DNA of 8,977 nt from NCBI GenBank assembly GCA_030602965.1, contig JAUVYS010000045.1, positions 1-8,977 on the forward strand, written 5' to 3'. The translations under genes were made by a program, and so were the position numbers. Positions 1 through 5,679 of this stretch are shown in pieces. The notes beneath the pieces are model-generated. The model did not search any database, was not told the DNA's origin, and saw only the letters and a program-made list of their open reading frames with translations. Source of the DNA: Candidatus Bathyarchaeota archaeon (lineage in GTDB: Archaea; Thermoproteota; Bathyarchaeia; RBG-16-48-13; JAGMEO01). Positions within the stretch are counted from its first letter, which is position 1; the number at the start of each line of letters is the position of its first letter.

Positions 1-564
1 AAGAACATGACGACTGGAGAAGGAGGAATGGTGACTACTGTGAACAGGAACTTTTTGGAAAAACTTCACTTGGTCAGAGTGCATGGTGAGAGCAGAGAAT
101 ATAGATCCATTACGATTGGCCACAACTATAGGCTTCCAGAGATGGAGGCGGCTATTGGGTGTGTTCAACTTTCAAAACTCCCTATGTTTCTAAAAGAAAG
201 GAGAAAAAATGCTGCACTTCTTACAGAAAAACTGAGTAATATAAAAAATCTTGTACTTCCAATGGCGTATGAAGGACGTAAGCACAGTTGGTATGTTTAT
301 ACGGTTCGTCTAAAAGGCGCTAACAGTGGAAAAAGGAATAAGTTTGTTAAACATTTGAATCGACGTCGAGTTGGTGCAGCAGTTTATTATCCGGTTCCAA
401 TTCATAAGATGCCTTACTACCGTGAACAATTCGATGAGTTCAATCTGCCTAATACTGAAAAGGCGTCAAGGCAAGTTTTTTCACTACCAGTCCACCCAGG
501 TATAGGCGAGATGGAGATAAATCACATAGCAAAGACGGTGGAGAAAGCTTTACGTAAGAAATAG
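1..564 (+). CDS. DegT/DnrJ/EryC1/StrS-family PLP aminotransferase, C-terminal part (5' end outside window)
   Basis: Fold-type I PLP aminotransferases of this family transfer an amino group to keto-sugars bound to nucleotides, feeding glycan or surface-polysaccharide synthesis. The frame is open from base 1 (AAG AAC ATG...), so the ATG at 7 is internal. The first residues, KNMTTGEGGMVTT, match the family block around the Schiff-base lysine (as in ArnB), so the lysine encoded by bases 1-3 is probably the PLP lysine. Next come GHNYRLPEMEAAIGCVQL, the usual N-Y-R and AA-G-QL segment, and HSWYVYTVRL, AVYYPVPIHKMPYY and FSLPVHPG, typical of the C-terminal small domain. The gene ends in TAG after 187 visible codons, about half the family's usual length. 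The sugar substrate cannot be read from this part. It converges on the glutamate-synthase-like gene and is unlikely to share its regulation. Confidence 0.93.
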   Translation, partial: KNMTTGEGGMVTTVNRNFLEKLHLVRVHGESREYRSITIGHNYRLPEMEAAIGCVQLSKLPMFLKERRKNAALLTEKLSNIKNLVLPMAYEGRKHSWYVYTVRLKGANSGKRNKFVKHLNRRRVGAAVYYPVPIHKMPYYREQFDEFNLPNTEKASRQVFSLPVHPGIGEMEINHIAKTVEKALRKK

Positions 565-573
565 CTTTTCAGA

Positions 574-599
574 TTAACAAAAAAATTGTTAAAAAACTT
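574..599. terminator. Candidate bidirectional terminator between convergent genes
   Basis: A perfect 7-base inverted repeat, TTAACAA (574-580) and TTGTTAA (586-592), surrounds an AAAAA loop and is followed by a further A-run. Read on the minus strand it gives GTTTTTT and then TTTTTTT, the oligo-T type of signal at which archaeal RNA polymerase stops. It lies 22-40 bases past the minus-strand stop at 614-616 and just past the plus-strand stop at 562-564. The stem is pure AT apart from one G-C pair, so the T-runs are probably the working part. Termination of the minus-strand gene is better supported than of the plus-strand gene. Confidence 0.45.
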
Positions 600-613
600 T
601 TAGAATTTACTTT

Positions 614-2215
614 TCAGCCAAGTATGCTTTCAAAGACGTCTTTATCTACATCTTCAATCAGTGTTATTCCCGTTGCTTTTGTTGTTCTTTCTGTGAGAGA
701 CGCTATGTCACTTCTGTCTATTAGGTCTAACCTCCATTTTCTCACTCCAGCCATAAGTTGTTGCAATCCAACACTAACTCTTTCAGTCAAATAAGAGTAC
801 AAGCCTACCGCTGCCCAAGGAATCTCTTTAAATCGTTCTCCATATTTTGCTTTAAGATCAGGTGTCGCAATGAAGAATTGTTCTGGTTCTTTACCGAAGC
901 GGTCTTTGAAAGTCTTTGGTACATTCTTAGGGTCTTCAGTGAAGTATGTAGCTTTCATAGTTGCTGTAATTGGGCTTCTACCCATCAGTACTGCTTTAAC
1001 GTATGGTCCTTCTCCAAAGTTGCTCATAGCTATCGCTTTGAAGAGCTGACTCTCATTTATGAATCCTCCAGCAATTATGATGTCAGGCACGTGACGGCCT
1101 TTCTTTTTCAATATTTGAGTACATTTTAAAACTTGGACTTCTAAGAGGATGGTTGGTGTTCCCATCTCATCCATGTGAGGTTCAGGGCTCATACCAGTGC
1201 CTCCGCCTGCACCATCAAATGTAACAGCTTCGATGCCTGCTTCAGAAGCCACTTTCATAGTAAAAGCAACAGCTGCTGGTCTATAAGCACCAGTCTTTAA
1301 GAAAACATGTTTTGCTCCTTGATCTCTAAGCCACTCTATATCCTCAATAAAATCTTTCTCTTTTGGCATGCCAACCCTGCTATGCCTCTCAAAGCTTTCA
1401 AAAACTCCTTCTCTAAATGCTTCTTGAACGTTTGGATCTTCAGGGTCAGGAATCACAATATATCCTCGTTTTTTCAGCATAATGCCTCTTTCTATACTCC
1501 GTAATCTAACTTCACCCCCAATTGCTTTCGCACCTTGACCCCATTTTCTCTCAATTATGTTAATTTCAAGATTTGATAGCGCGTAAACATCTTGACCCAA
1601 ACGCTGATCTTCAACATTCGTTTGAACTACTATATCCCCATTTTTTCCATCCCAGAATTTTCTGAAGAGATCCACTCTTCGTTTAAGCTCTGCTGAGTGG
1701 CGGACTTTTCCATTTTGAAAGTTTGTTTCAGGATCCATGCCACAGACATTCTCTCCAACAGTTATTATGATGCCGGAGAGAGCTGCACCAATGGCTAATC
1801 CTTCCCAGTTAACTCTTCCGACCTCCGTTGAGCCATATGCTCCAATCACTATTGGAAGTTTGAGAGGTATGCCGCCAACATTGCTCTTAATATCTACTTT
1901 AGAAAACACTGCCTTGTCAGAATCAGCCTCAATGCCTTGGGCACCTATTAAAGCAGGTAAGATGTTCATTTGAGACCAGTCAAAATATTCGTCTTTTAAA
2001 CCCCCTGCTGTGCTACAACCGAAATATCTCGGATCTGGATAAAGTGCCTCTCGCCCTCTAAAGGCAGATAGACTAACATCACAGATAAAAGGGCATTCCT
2101 TAATACATATAGAACATAAGCCACTTAATGGGCTCACATCCTTAACTCTGGTTCTTGTTCCTGTTAAGGATTTTTCGTTTAGATAGGATGAATTTCTTTG
2201 AACACGTTCAGGCAT
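614..2215 (-). CDS. FMN-binding glutamate-synthase-like protein (GltB central/FMN domain family)
   Basis: The 533-residue protein matches the FMN-binding synthase domain of the glutamate synthase large subunit, which in archaea is often a stand-alone gene without the glutaminase domain. Visible signatures are GQGAK at 226-230 followed by GGEVR, DGAGGGTGMSPE at 334-345 (the GGTG(A)SP phosphate-binding block), IIAGGF at 380-385 and VLMGRS at 409-414, in (beta/alpha)8-barrel order. The N-terminus has four close cysteines, C34, C37, C41 and C45, likely an iron-sulfur or metal site. The cysteines that hold the [3Fe-4S] cluster in canonical GltB, after the barrel's last strands, are missing: the matching stretch MGRSPITATMKA has none. 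The ATG at 2215 is preceded by GAAGGA, a fair ribosome binding site. Glutamate synthesis from 2-oxoglutarate and an amino donor is therefore only a family-level guess; no partner subunit is nearby. Confidence 0.88.
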   Translation of the reverse strand: MPERVQRNSSYLNEKSLTGTRTRVKDVSPLSGLCSICIKECPFICDVSLSAFRGREALYPDPRYFGCSTAGGLKDEYFDWSQMNILPALIGAQGIEADSDKAVFSKVDIKSNVGGIPLKLPIVIGAYGSTEVGRVNWEGLAIGAALSGIIITVGENVCGMDPETNFQNGKVRHSAELKRRVDLFRKFWDGKNGDIVVQTNVEDQRLGQDVYALSNLEINIIERKWGQGAKAIGGEVRLRSIERGIMLKKRGYIVIPDPEDPNVQEAFREGVFESFERHSRVGMPKEKDFIEDIEWLRDQGAKHVFLKTGAYRPAAVAFTMKVASEAGIEAVTFDGAGGGTGMSPEPHMDEMGTPTILLEVQVLKCTQILKKKGRHVPDIIIAGGFINESQLFKAIAMSNFGEGPYVKAVLMGRSPITATMKATYFTEDPKNVPKTFKDRFGKEPEQFFIATPDLKAKYGERFKEIPWAAVGLYSYLTERVSVGLQQLMAGVRKWRLDLIDRSDIASLTERTTKATGITLIEDVDKDVFESILG

Positions 2216-2260
2216 ATCAATTCCTTCATTTTACTGAGTTTTTTTTGAAGTTTTTTTCAA

Positions 2261-2269
2261 TAAATATTT
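2261..2269 (-). promoter_or_regulatory. Candidate TATA element for the glutamate-synthase-like gene
   Basis: On the minus strand this reads TAAATATTTA within GAGAAATATTTATTG. Its centre is about 50 bases before the ATG at 2215, which predicts a start of transcription near 2239 and a leader of some 24 bases containing GAAGGA. The region is very AT-rich, so chance matches are easy. Confidence 0.3.
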
Positions 2270-2338
2270 CTCTTTACGATTAATTATCCAAAATATAATC
2301 TTTATGGTGAAATTTTTTCTAATATTGTTAGAAACAAG

Positions 2339-2346
2339 TTTAAAAC
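2339..2346 (+). promoter_or_regulatory. Candidate TATA element for the cyclophilin-like gene
   Basis: TTTAAAAC, preceded by a purine-rich GAAACAAG that could serve as BRE, would put transcription start near 2368, about 12 bases before the ATG at 2380. If so, the in-frame upstream starts at 2350 (TTG) and 2359 (ATG) would not be transcribed, which supports the start chosen for that gene. An alternative TATA, AAATATAAT at 2291-2299, would give a longer leader and leave those starts possible. Confidence 0.3.
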
Positions 2347-2379
2347 TTCTTGAATATAATGTGTTTAAGAAGAGTTACA

Positions 2380-2757
2380 ATGTCCAAGAATAGTATTTCA
2401 CGCACCCAAATCAAAATTGTAATTAAAGACCAATGTAAAGTGGAAGGTGAACTTATTCGACATCTTGCTCCGAGAACAGTTGAAGCTATATTAAAAATTC
2501 TTCCTATTGAAGGAAGAGTAGCTCTATGGCAAGAAGAGGTATACTTCGACATTCCAGTGAAAATAGGTAGTGAGAAAGCTGTGAAAACCGTTGAGAAAGG
2601 AACACTAGCATATTGGCCTCAGGGTAACTCTTTTTGCATTTTTTATGGTGAAAGTCAACCTTACAGTCAGGTTAATGTCATTGGAAAACTAACTGGTGAC
2701 TTTGATGTATTTAGAAACGTGAAAAGTGGAATGGTTATTAGAGTAGAGAAATCTTAA
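2380..2757 (+). CDS. Cyclophilin-like fold protein (DUF369/TM1367-type), function unknown
   Basis: A 125-residue soluble protein of the small cyclophilin-like family typified by TM1367, common in archaea. Visible hallmarks, in order: IKIVI strand at the N-terminus, LIRHLAPRTVEAIL, a WQEEVYFDIPVK segment, EKGTLAYWPQGNSFCIFYG, and QVNVIGKLTG near the end. The length agrees with a single domain. Despite the fold, family members are not established peptidyl-prolyl isomerases, so no activity should be assumed. ATG 2380 is chosen because it leaves only a short lead before the first strand; an ATG at 2359 and a TTG at 2350 are in frame but add residues unlike the family start. There is no signal peptide or membrane segment. 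Its TAA stop interlocks with that of the convergent S25e gene, so the two transcripts must overlap at their 3' ends. Confidence 0.85.
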   Translation: MSKNSISRTQIKIVIKDQCKVEGELIRHLAPRTVEAILKILPIEGRVALWQEEVYFDIPVKIGSEKAVKTVEKGTLAYWPQGNSFCIFYGESQPYSQVNVIGKLTGDFDVFRNVKSGMVIRVEKS

Positions 2758-3086
2758 CTTGCTACAACCTTATATATTCTGAGACGACTGTTTCCTGAGA
2801 CGGGAGATATGACTCCATCTTTTTCAAGGCCATGTAGAAGCTTTTTTGCCACGCTTTGTCTGACGTTGTATTTCATGGCAACAGAGTAAGGAGTAATCGC
2901 CTTCATACCATTAAGTTCTGTAATGATGGTCTTCTTAGAAATGTTTGGAAAAACTACTCCTCCAAACGTCTTTTCAGGAGCTTTTTTCTTTGCTCCTTTC
3001 TTCTGTTGTTGACTTTCCTGTTTTTTCGCTTGAAGTTGTTGCTGTTTTAATGTTTTAACTAAGGACTTTTTCTTTGCTCCACCCAT
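2754..3086 (-). CDS. rps25e: 30S ribosomal protein S25e
   Basis: The 110-residue protein has the architecture of archaeal/eukaryotic S25e: a basic, disordered, Lys/Gln/Ala-rich N-terminal tail (residues 1 to about 38) followed by a winged-helix domain containing TIITELNGMKAITPYSVA, KYNVRQSVAKKLLHGLEKDGVI and a C-terminal SRLRIYKVV strand. It is a small-subunit protein of the head region and occurs in TACK and Asgard archaea and in eukaryotes, which makes it the best lineage clue in the window. The ATG at 3086 has GGGATGA just upstream, a weak ribosome binding site, and an AATTTATC element about 25 bases before it, so a leaderless start is also possible. It lies 46 bases downstream of the Tes-like gene on the same strand; co-transcription is possible, but a separate promoter is more likely for a ribosomal protein. 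Confidence 0.95.
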   Translation of the reverse strand: MGGAKKKSLVKTLKQQQLQAKKQESQQQKKGAKKKAPEKTFGGVVFPNISKKTIITELNGMKAITPYSVAMKYNVRQSVAKKLLHGLEKDGVISPVSGNSRLRIYKVVAS

Positions 3087-3106
3087 ATTTCATCCCAACG
3101 CAATTT

Positions 3107-3114
3107 GATAAATT
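3107..3114 (-). promoter_or_regulatory. Candidate TATA element for rps25e
   Basis: The minus strand reads AATTTATC, centred 25 bases before the A of the S25e ATG, the distance expected for a leaderless archaeal transcript. A second candidate, CATAAATATC, spans about 3128-3137 and overlaps the stop codon of the Tes-like gene; it would give a leader of about 18 bases that includes GGGATGA. I cannot choose between them. Confidence 0.35.
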
Positions 3115-3132
3115 GATTATGAATAAAGATAT

Positions 3133-4656
3133 TTATGAAGTTTTCATTATAATCTGTGTCTTTTCTTCTGGTCGGTAAATGGGTGTTTTTTTATGTGTTT
3201 TTAACCATTCTTCAAGAGGCACGCTATTTTCTTCTTCAACTCTTTTTCTGTGGATGGCGTTCATTGTGCAGAATGGTATTACTTTTCCGCCTGGAACTGC
3301 GAAGTGGATGCAACATCTCTCAGTTCTCTCCAAGTCAAAGTTGTATCCATCCATGAAATGCATCATTCCTATCATCAACATTTTCCTCATAAGTAAGCCA
3401 AGCGCCTTGTATGTGCCATCTTTAAGAACAGAACTTGTAAATTTACGCGTCAAGCCAAATTTCATATGACTCAAGGCTCGAAGCATTTCGAATTTAGCCT
3501 TTGTTTTTGAGCCTTTACTTGCATCGTTGTAAACGTCACTCATTTTTGAAAGAAACTTTTCAACATTAGCATAATGAGTAAATGGCACCAACCTTCCATC
3601 TTCTACGAAAGCAAAAGTAGCCATGCCACAATGTTCGTGAGCTGTAAAATCAAGATACCTCTTTCCTTTCACTGCTCCCACAGCACGTGACACAGGAACA
3701 ACGCAAGAGACAGGATAGAAGTCAGAAGCTTTTATTTGTCCACTTGTCTGTTCTTCAATGAGTTTTGTGCACTCAGGAATAGTTATTCGCATTTCCTTTC
3801 TTTTCTGGAACGCGATTCTCCCTGTTATTGATACAGGCTGGAAATTCACACACCGAATCACATCAAAGTTCTCAACAGCAAATTTTATTATGTCGCCAAG
3901 TTGATGGTCGTTTACACCCTTCACGACGGTGGGAACAAGAACTGAACTGTCATATTCTGCTTGACGAATGTTTTCTATGGCTTTCAACTTCATTGGCAAT
4001 AAGTTAGAGCCCCTAGCAATTATGTAGGGTTCAGGTGTGACGCCATCAAAAGACAGATAAAAAGAGCTCACTCCTGCCTTTTTCATTTCTCTACAGTATT
4101 CAACACTTTCAGATAGTTTGATGCCATTCGTGTTGACTTCGACGTGGTCGAACCCTAGCTTCTTTGCCATTCGTACAAGATCTGGGAGGTCGTCTCGGAC
4201 TGTAGGCTCGCCACCGCTAAATTGTAAGCCCTTAGCTGGCACAGGCTTCATTTTGCGCAGAGTTACTAACATGTCTTTGATTTGATCTTTAGTAGGCTCA
4301 TAGACATACTTAGTTGTGGCTGCAATGGCAAAGCATATTGGACACCTGAGGTTGCACCTATTTGTTACGTCTATGATTGCTAGAGCTGTATGCGACTTAT
4401 GACTTGGACATAAACCACAGTCATATGGACAACCATCCACGATTTTCGTCATAGGGTTACTGATTCCTTCTCCTATGACAGAGTATTCCTGCACTCTAAC
4501 ATACTCTTTATAATCTGACCAGTAAACATCCTCATAAAGCCCGTGAATAAGACATTCTTTCTTGATTATAATCTGCCCATCTTCCTCGTATAGCGTTGCC
4601 TCTAAAACGTCATGACATTCAGGGCAGATGCTTTTAGTTGTCTTTATCAATTGCAA
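3133..4656 (-). CDS. tes: Tetraether lipid synthase-like radical SAM protein (Tes / GDGT-MAS, MJ0619 family)
   Basis: The family joins the phytanyl chains of two archaeol lipids by radical C-C coupling, giving membrane-spanning GDGT lipids. All expected iron sites can be seen in 507 residues: a rubredoxin-like N-terminal site (C11, C14, C35, with H38-G39); a first C-x3-C-x2-C motif CPYDCGLC (C76, C80, C83); the radical SAM motif CNLRCPIC (C101, C105, C108); the SAM-binding FSGGEPT (146-152); and C-terminal C448, C449 and C463 within CCIHFAVPGG...PFCTMN. The double C-x3-C-x2-C layout and the length match MJ0619. The start is TTG: no ATG fits, because a TAA closes the frame about 10 bases upstream; the TTG at 4650 is the only close rival. 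The gene is divergent from the TrmB-like regulator. A paralogue acting on another substrate cannot be excluded by sequence reading alone. Confidence 0.88.
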   Translation of the reverse strand: MQLIKTTKSICPECHDVLEATLYEEDGQIIIKKECLIHGLYEDVYWSDYKEYVRVQEYSVIGEGISNPMTKIVDGCPYDCGLCPSHKSHTALAIIDVTNRCNLRCPICFAIAATTKYVYEPTKDQIKDMLVTLRKMKPVPAKGLQFSGGEPTVRDDLPDLVRMAKKLGFDHVEVNTNGIKLSESVEYCREMKKAGVSSFYLSFDGVTPEPYIIARGSNLLPMKLKAIENIRQAEYDSSVLVPTVVKGVNDHQLGDIIKFAVENFDVIRCVNFQPVSITGRIAFQKRKEMRITIPECTKLIEEQTSGQIKASDFYPVSCVVPVSRAVGAVKGKRYLDFTAHEHCGMATFAFVEDGRLVPFTHYANVEKFLSKMSDVYNDASKGSKTKAKFEMLRALSHMKFGLTRKFTSSVLKDGTYKALGLLMRKMLMIGMMHFMDGYNFDLERTERCCIHFAVPGGKVIPFCTMNAIHRKRVEEENSVPLEEWLKTHKKTPIYRPEEKTQIIMKTS

Positions 4657-4681
4657 ACTTTGTTACCACTGGAAGTTGTGA

Positions 4682-4691
4682 CTTTAATATA
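4682..4691 (-). promoter_or_regulatory. Candidate TATA element for the Tes-like gene
   Basis: The minus strand reads TATATTAAAG. Its centre predicts a start of transcription near 4661, only about 5 bases before the TTG start at 4656, so the mRNA would be practically leaderless. No convincing ribosome binding site precedes the TTG, which fits. Confidence 0.4.
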
Positions 4692-4703
4692 GACCATCAA
4701 CAG

Positions 4704-4717
4704 ATGTTTAATAACAT
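4704..4717 (+). promoter_or_regulatory. TATA-like element inside a palindrome: candidate trmB promoter and operator
   Basis: ATGTT (4704-4708) and AACAT (4713-4717) form an inverted repeat around TAAT, and the enclosed TTTAATAA (4707-4714) looks like a TATA element for the plus-strand regulator. It predicts transcription start near 4737 and a leader of about 19 bases that carries the GGTGA ribosome binding site. A dimeric winged-helix regulator binding here would block its own TATA and sit about 15 bases upstream of the TATA of the divergent Tes-like gene. The half-site is short and AT-rich, so it may be chance; it does not match the known Thermococcus TrmB box. Confidence 0.3.
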
Positions 4718-4743
4718 TTCCAACCCTTTACTCTGGTGAAAAA

Positions 4744-4748
4744 GGTGA
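4744..4748 (+). promoter_or_regulatory. Ribosome binding site deciding the start of the TrmB-like gene
   Basis: GGTGA (part of AAAGGTGATT) lies 7 bases before ATG 4756 and only 4 bases before the adjacent in-frame TTG at 4753. The spacing favours ATG 4756. Confidence 0.55.
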
Positions 4749-4755
4749 TTACTTG

Positions 4756-5148
4756 ATGATCAGCAGTAAAACTCAAAAAGCCCTCAGGAACGCGGGTTTA
4801 ACAGAATATGAGTTAAGAGCGTACATATCTCTACTTGAGTATGGTTCATTGACAGCAAGTAGAACAAGCAAAGAATCTGCCATACCATACTCAAAAATCT
4901 ATGAAGTTCTAAGAAACCTCGAGAAGAAAGGGTGGATCGAAGTTGAAAGTGGAAGACCAAATAAATATTATCCAAAAGCTCCCTCTGATGCAGTTGATGC
5001 AACAAGATTACGCATTGAGAGCGTGATGAGGAACTTTCAGGATCAGATTTTAGATGAGTTACAGCCAATATATGAGAAGCGTGGAATACAAGAACATCCC
5101 GATATCTGGATAGTCAGAGGTAGTTTCAACGTCATATCAAAGATATGA
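4756..5148 (+). CDS. TrmB-like regulator, N-terminal fragment: DNA-binding winged helix and linker
   Basis: The 130 residues before the TGA hold a full winged-helix domain: GLTEYELRAYISLLEYG (helix 1), SLTASRTSKESAIPYSKIYEVLRNLEKKGWI (helix-turn-helix with the recognition helix) and a wing ending VESGRPNKYYPKAP. A helical linker (about 76-108) follows, then DIWIVRGSFNVISKI, the first strand and helix of the effector domain. If translated alone it could still bind DNA and perhaps dimerise through the linker, but would lack ligand sensing. It has a good ribosome binding site (GGTGA). It is the first part of the interrupted gene above. Confidence 0.75.
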   Translation: MISSKTQKALRNAGLTEYELRAYISLLEYGSLTASRTSKESAIPYSKIYEVLRNLEKKGWIEVESGRPNKYYPKAPSDAVDATRLRIESVMRNFQDQILDELQPIYEKRGIQEHPDIWIVRGSFNVISKI

Positions 5149-5178
5149 GAGGTAATAAATAAGACACAGAGTGAACTT

Positions 5179-5538
5179 ATGTTTGCTATTCCCATTTTAC
5201 CCACCAACTTATTCAAGGATTTTGGATCAGACTTCACCCGTCTGAGAGCGACCGAAATAAAATTTAGGTTGATGACAACGAGGGAGATAGATGAAATACT
5301 CCTCACAGAAATCAGTAACCTTGCAGAGACAAGAGTTCGTGATCAAATGTTTGGAGGTGGCCTTATTTCCGATAACAAAGAAGTTGTACTGTTACTTGGT
5401 GAAAGTGGAGAAGAAAATCTTGCTATATGGTCAGACCATTTGGGGCTTGTAAAACTAGCCAAAGAATATTTTGATTATCTATGGATTGGAGCTGATCCAT
5501 ATTATACTGATCTTAATCATTTAAGAACACAAGGTTAG
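5179..5538 (+). CDS. TrmB-like regulator, C-terminal fragment: effector domain
   Basis: This 119-residue stretch matches the TrmB C-terminal effector domain: a MFAIPILP core strand, VRDQMFGGGLISDNKEVVLLLG (the hallmark GGG-I-D turn followed by a strand) and NLAIWSDHLGLVKLAKEYFDYLW, the family's closing motif. It lacks the first strand and most of the first helix of the domain, which lie before the TGA. ATG 5179 is preceded by GAGTGA at 5169-5174, so translation restart after the TGA is conceivable; the codons between TGA and ATG still encode family-like sequence, which argues that this ATG was internal to a longer gene. It ends in TAG. Confidence 0.65.
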   Translation: MFAIPILPTNLFKDFGSDFTRLRATEIKFRLMTTREIDEILLTEISNLAETRVRDQMFGGGLISDNKEVVLLLGESGEENLAIWSDHLGLVKLAKEYFDYLWIGADPYYTDLNHLRTQG

Positions 5539-5583
5539 ACAATATTATTCCTTTAATCTAGTAAGAAGCCAGTTCTCATCTCC

Positions 5584-5593
5584 TTTTTATTTT
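5584..5593 (+). terminator. Candidate oligo-T terminator of the TrmB-like gene
   Basis: TTTTTATTTT, preceded by CTCC, lies 46 bases past the TAG at 5536-5538. Clustered T-runs of this sort end archaeal transcripts without a hairpin. Confidence 0.4.
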
Positions 5594-5670
5594 AATCATC
5601 TGAAACAGTCTTCATCAGAGAAGCTCTCTCATTAAAAATAAATTATTGATGTCTTCAGCCGCAACTGCAG

Positions 5671-5679
5671 TTAAAAAGG
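5671..5679 (-). terminator. Candidate oligo-T terminator of the leuA-ilvD-ilvE cluster
   Basis: The minus strand reads CCTTTTTAA about 33 bases after the ilvE stop. A second T-rich stretch, ATTTATTTTTAAT, follows around 5631-5643. A single run of five T is weak evidence. Confidence 0.3.

Larger units (their letters stand above)
4756..5538 (+). pseudogene. TrmB-family transcriptional regulator interrupted by an in-frame TGA (5146-5148)
   Basis: Reading straight through one TGA, this frame gives a complete TrmB-like protein of 260 positions: N-terminal winged helix, short coiled-coil linker, and C-terminal TrmB effector domain. There is no frameshift: the codons after the TGA, GAG GTA ATA AAT AAG ACA CAG..., continue the family's helix (EVINKTQSEL) up to the ATG at 5179 in the same phase. 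Homologues usually have Arg or Lys where the TGA lies, so a single CGA-to-TGA change would explain it. Residues on both sides are well conserved, so the event is recent or is a sequencing or assembly error. TGA is a normal stop here (614-616, 8287-8289). In this family the effector domain senses small molecules, mostly sugars, and the protein represses or activates nearby genes; the divergent Tes-like gene is the obvious candidate. Confidence 0.8.

Noticed and set aside
758..1973. Open frames on the plus strand opposite the glutamate-synthase-like gene (758-1129, 1307-1504, 1737-1973)
   Set aside because: They are antisense shadows of a well-supported gene, have no family signatures, and their protein sequences look like reverse-complement artefacts.
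2990..3075. Low-complexity repeat encoding a Lys/Gln-rich tract in S25e
   Set aside because: A basic disordered N-terminal tail is normal for S25e, and the bases show no regular repeat unit.
5146..5148. Selenocysteine insertion or a reassigned TGA in the TrmB-like gene
   Set aside because: The family expects a basic residue here, not cysteine; I see no convincing SECIS-like structure in the gap after the gene; and TGA ends other genes in the window (614-616 and the leuA/ilvD ATGA overlap).
4784..5306. Minus-strand open frames opposite the TrmB-like gene
   Set aside because: The plus strand carries clear TrmB motifs through this region; the opposite frames have no coherent protein features.
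5617..5629. Hairpin AGAGA-AGC-TCTCT as an intrinsic terminator
   Set aside because: The stem is only 5 bases with a 3-base loop, and no T-run follows it on the plus strand; nearby oligo-T runs explain termination better.
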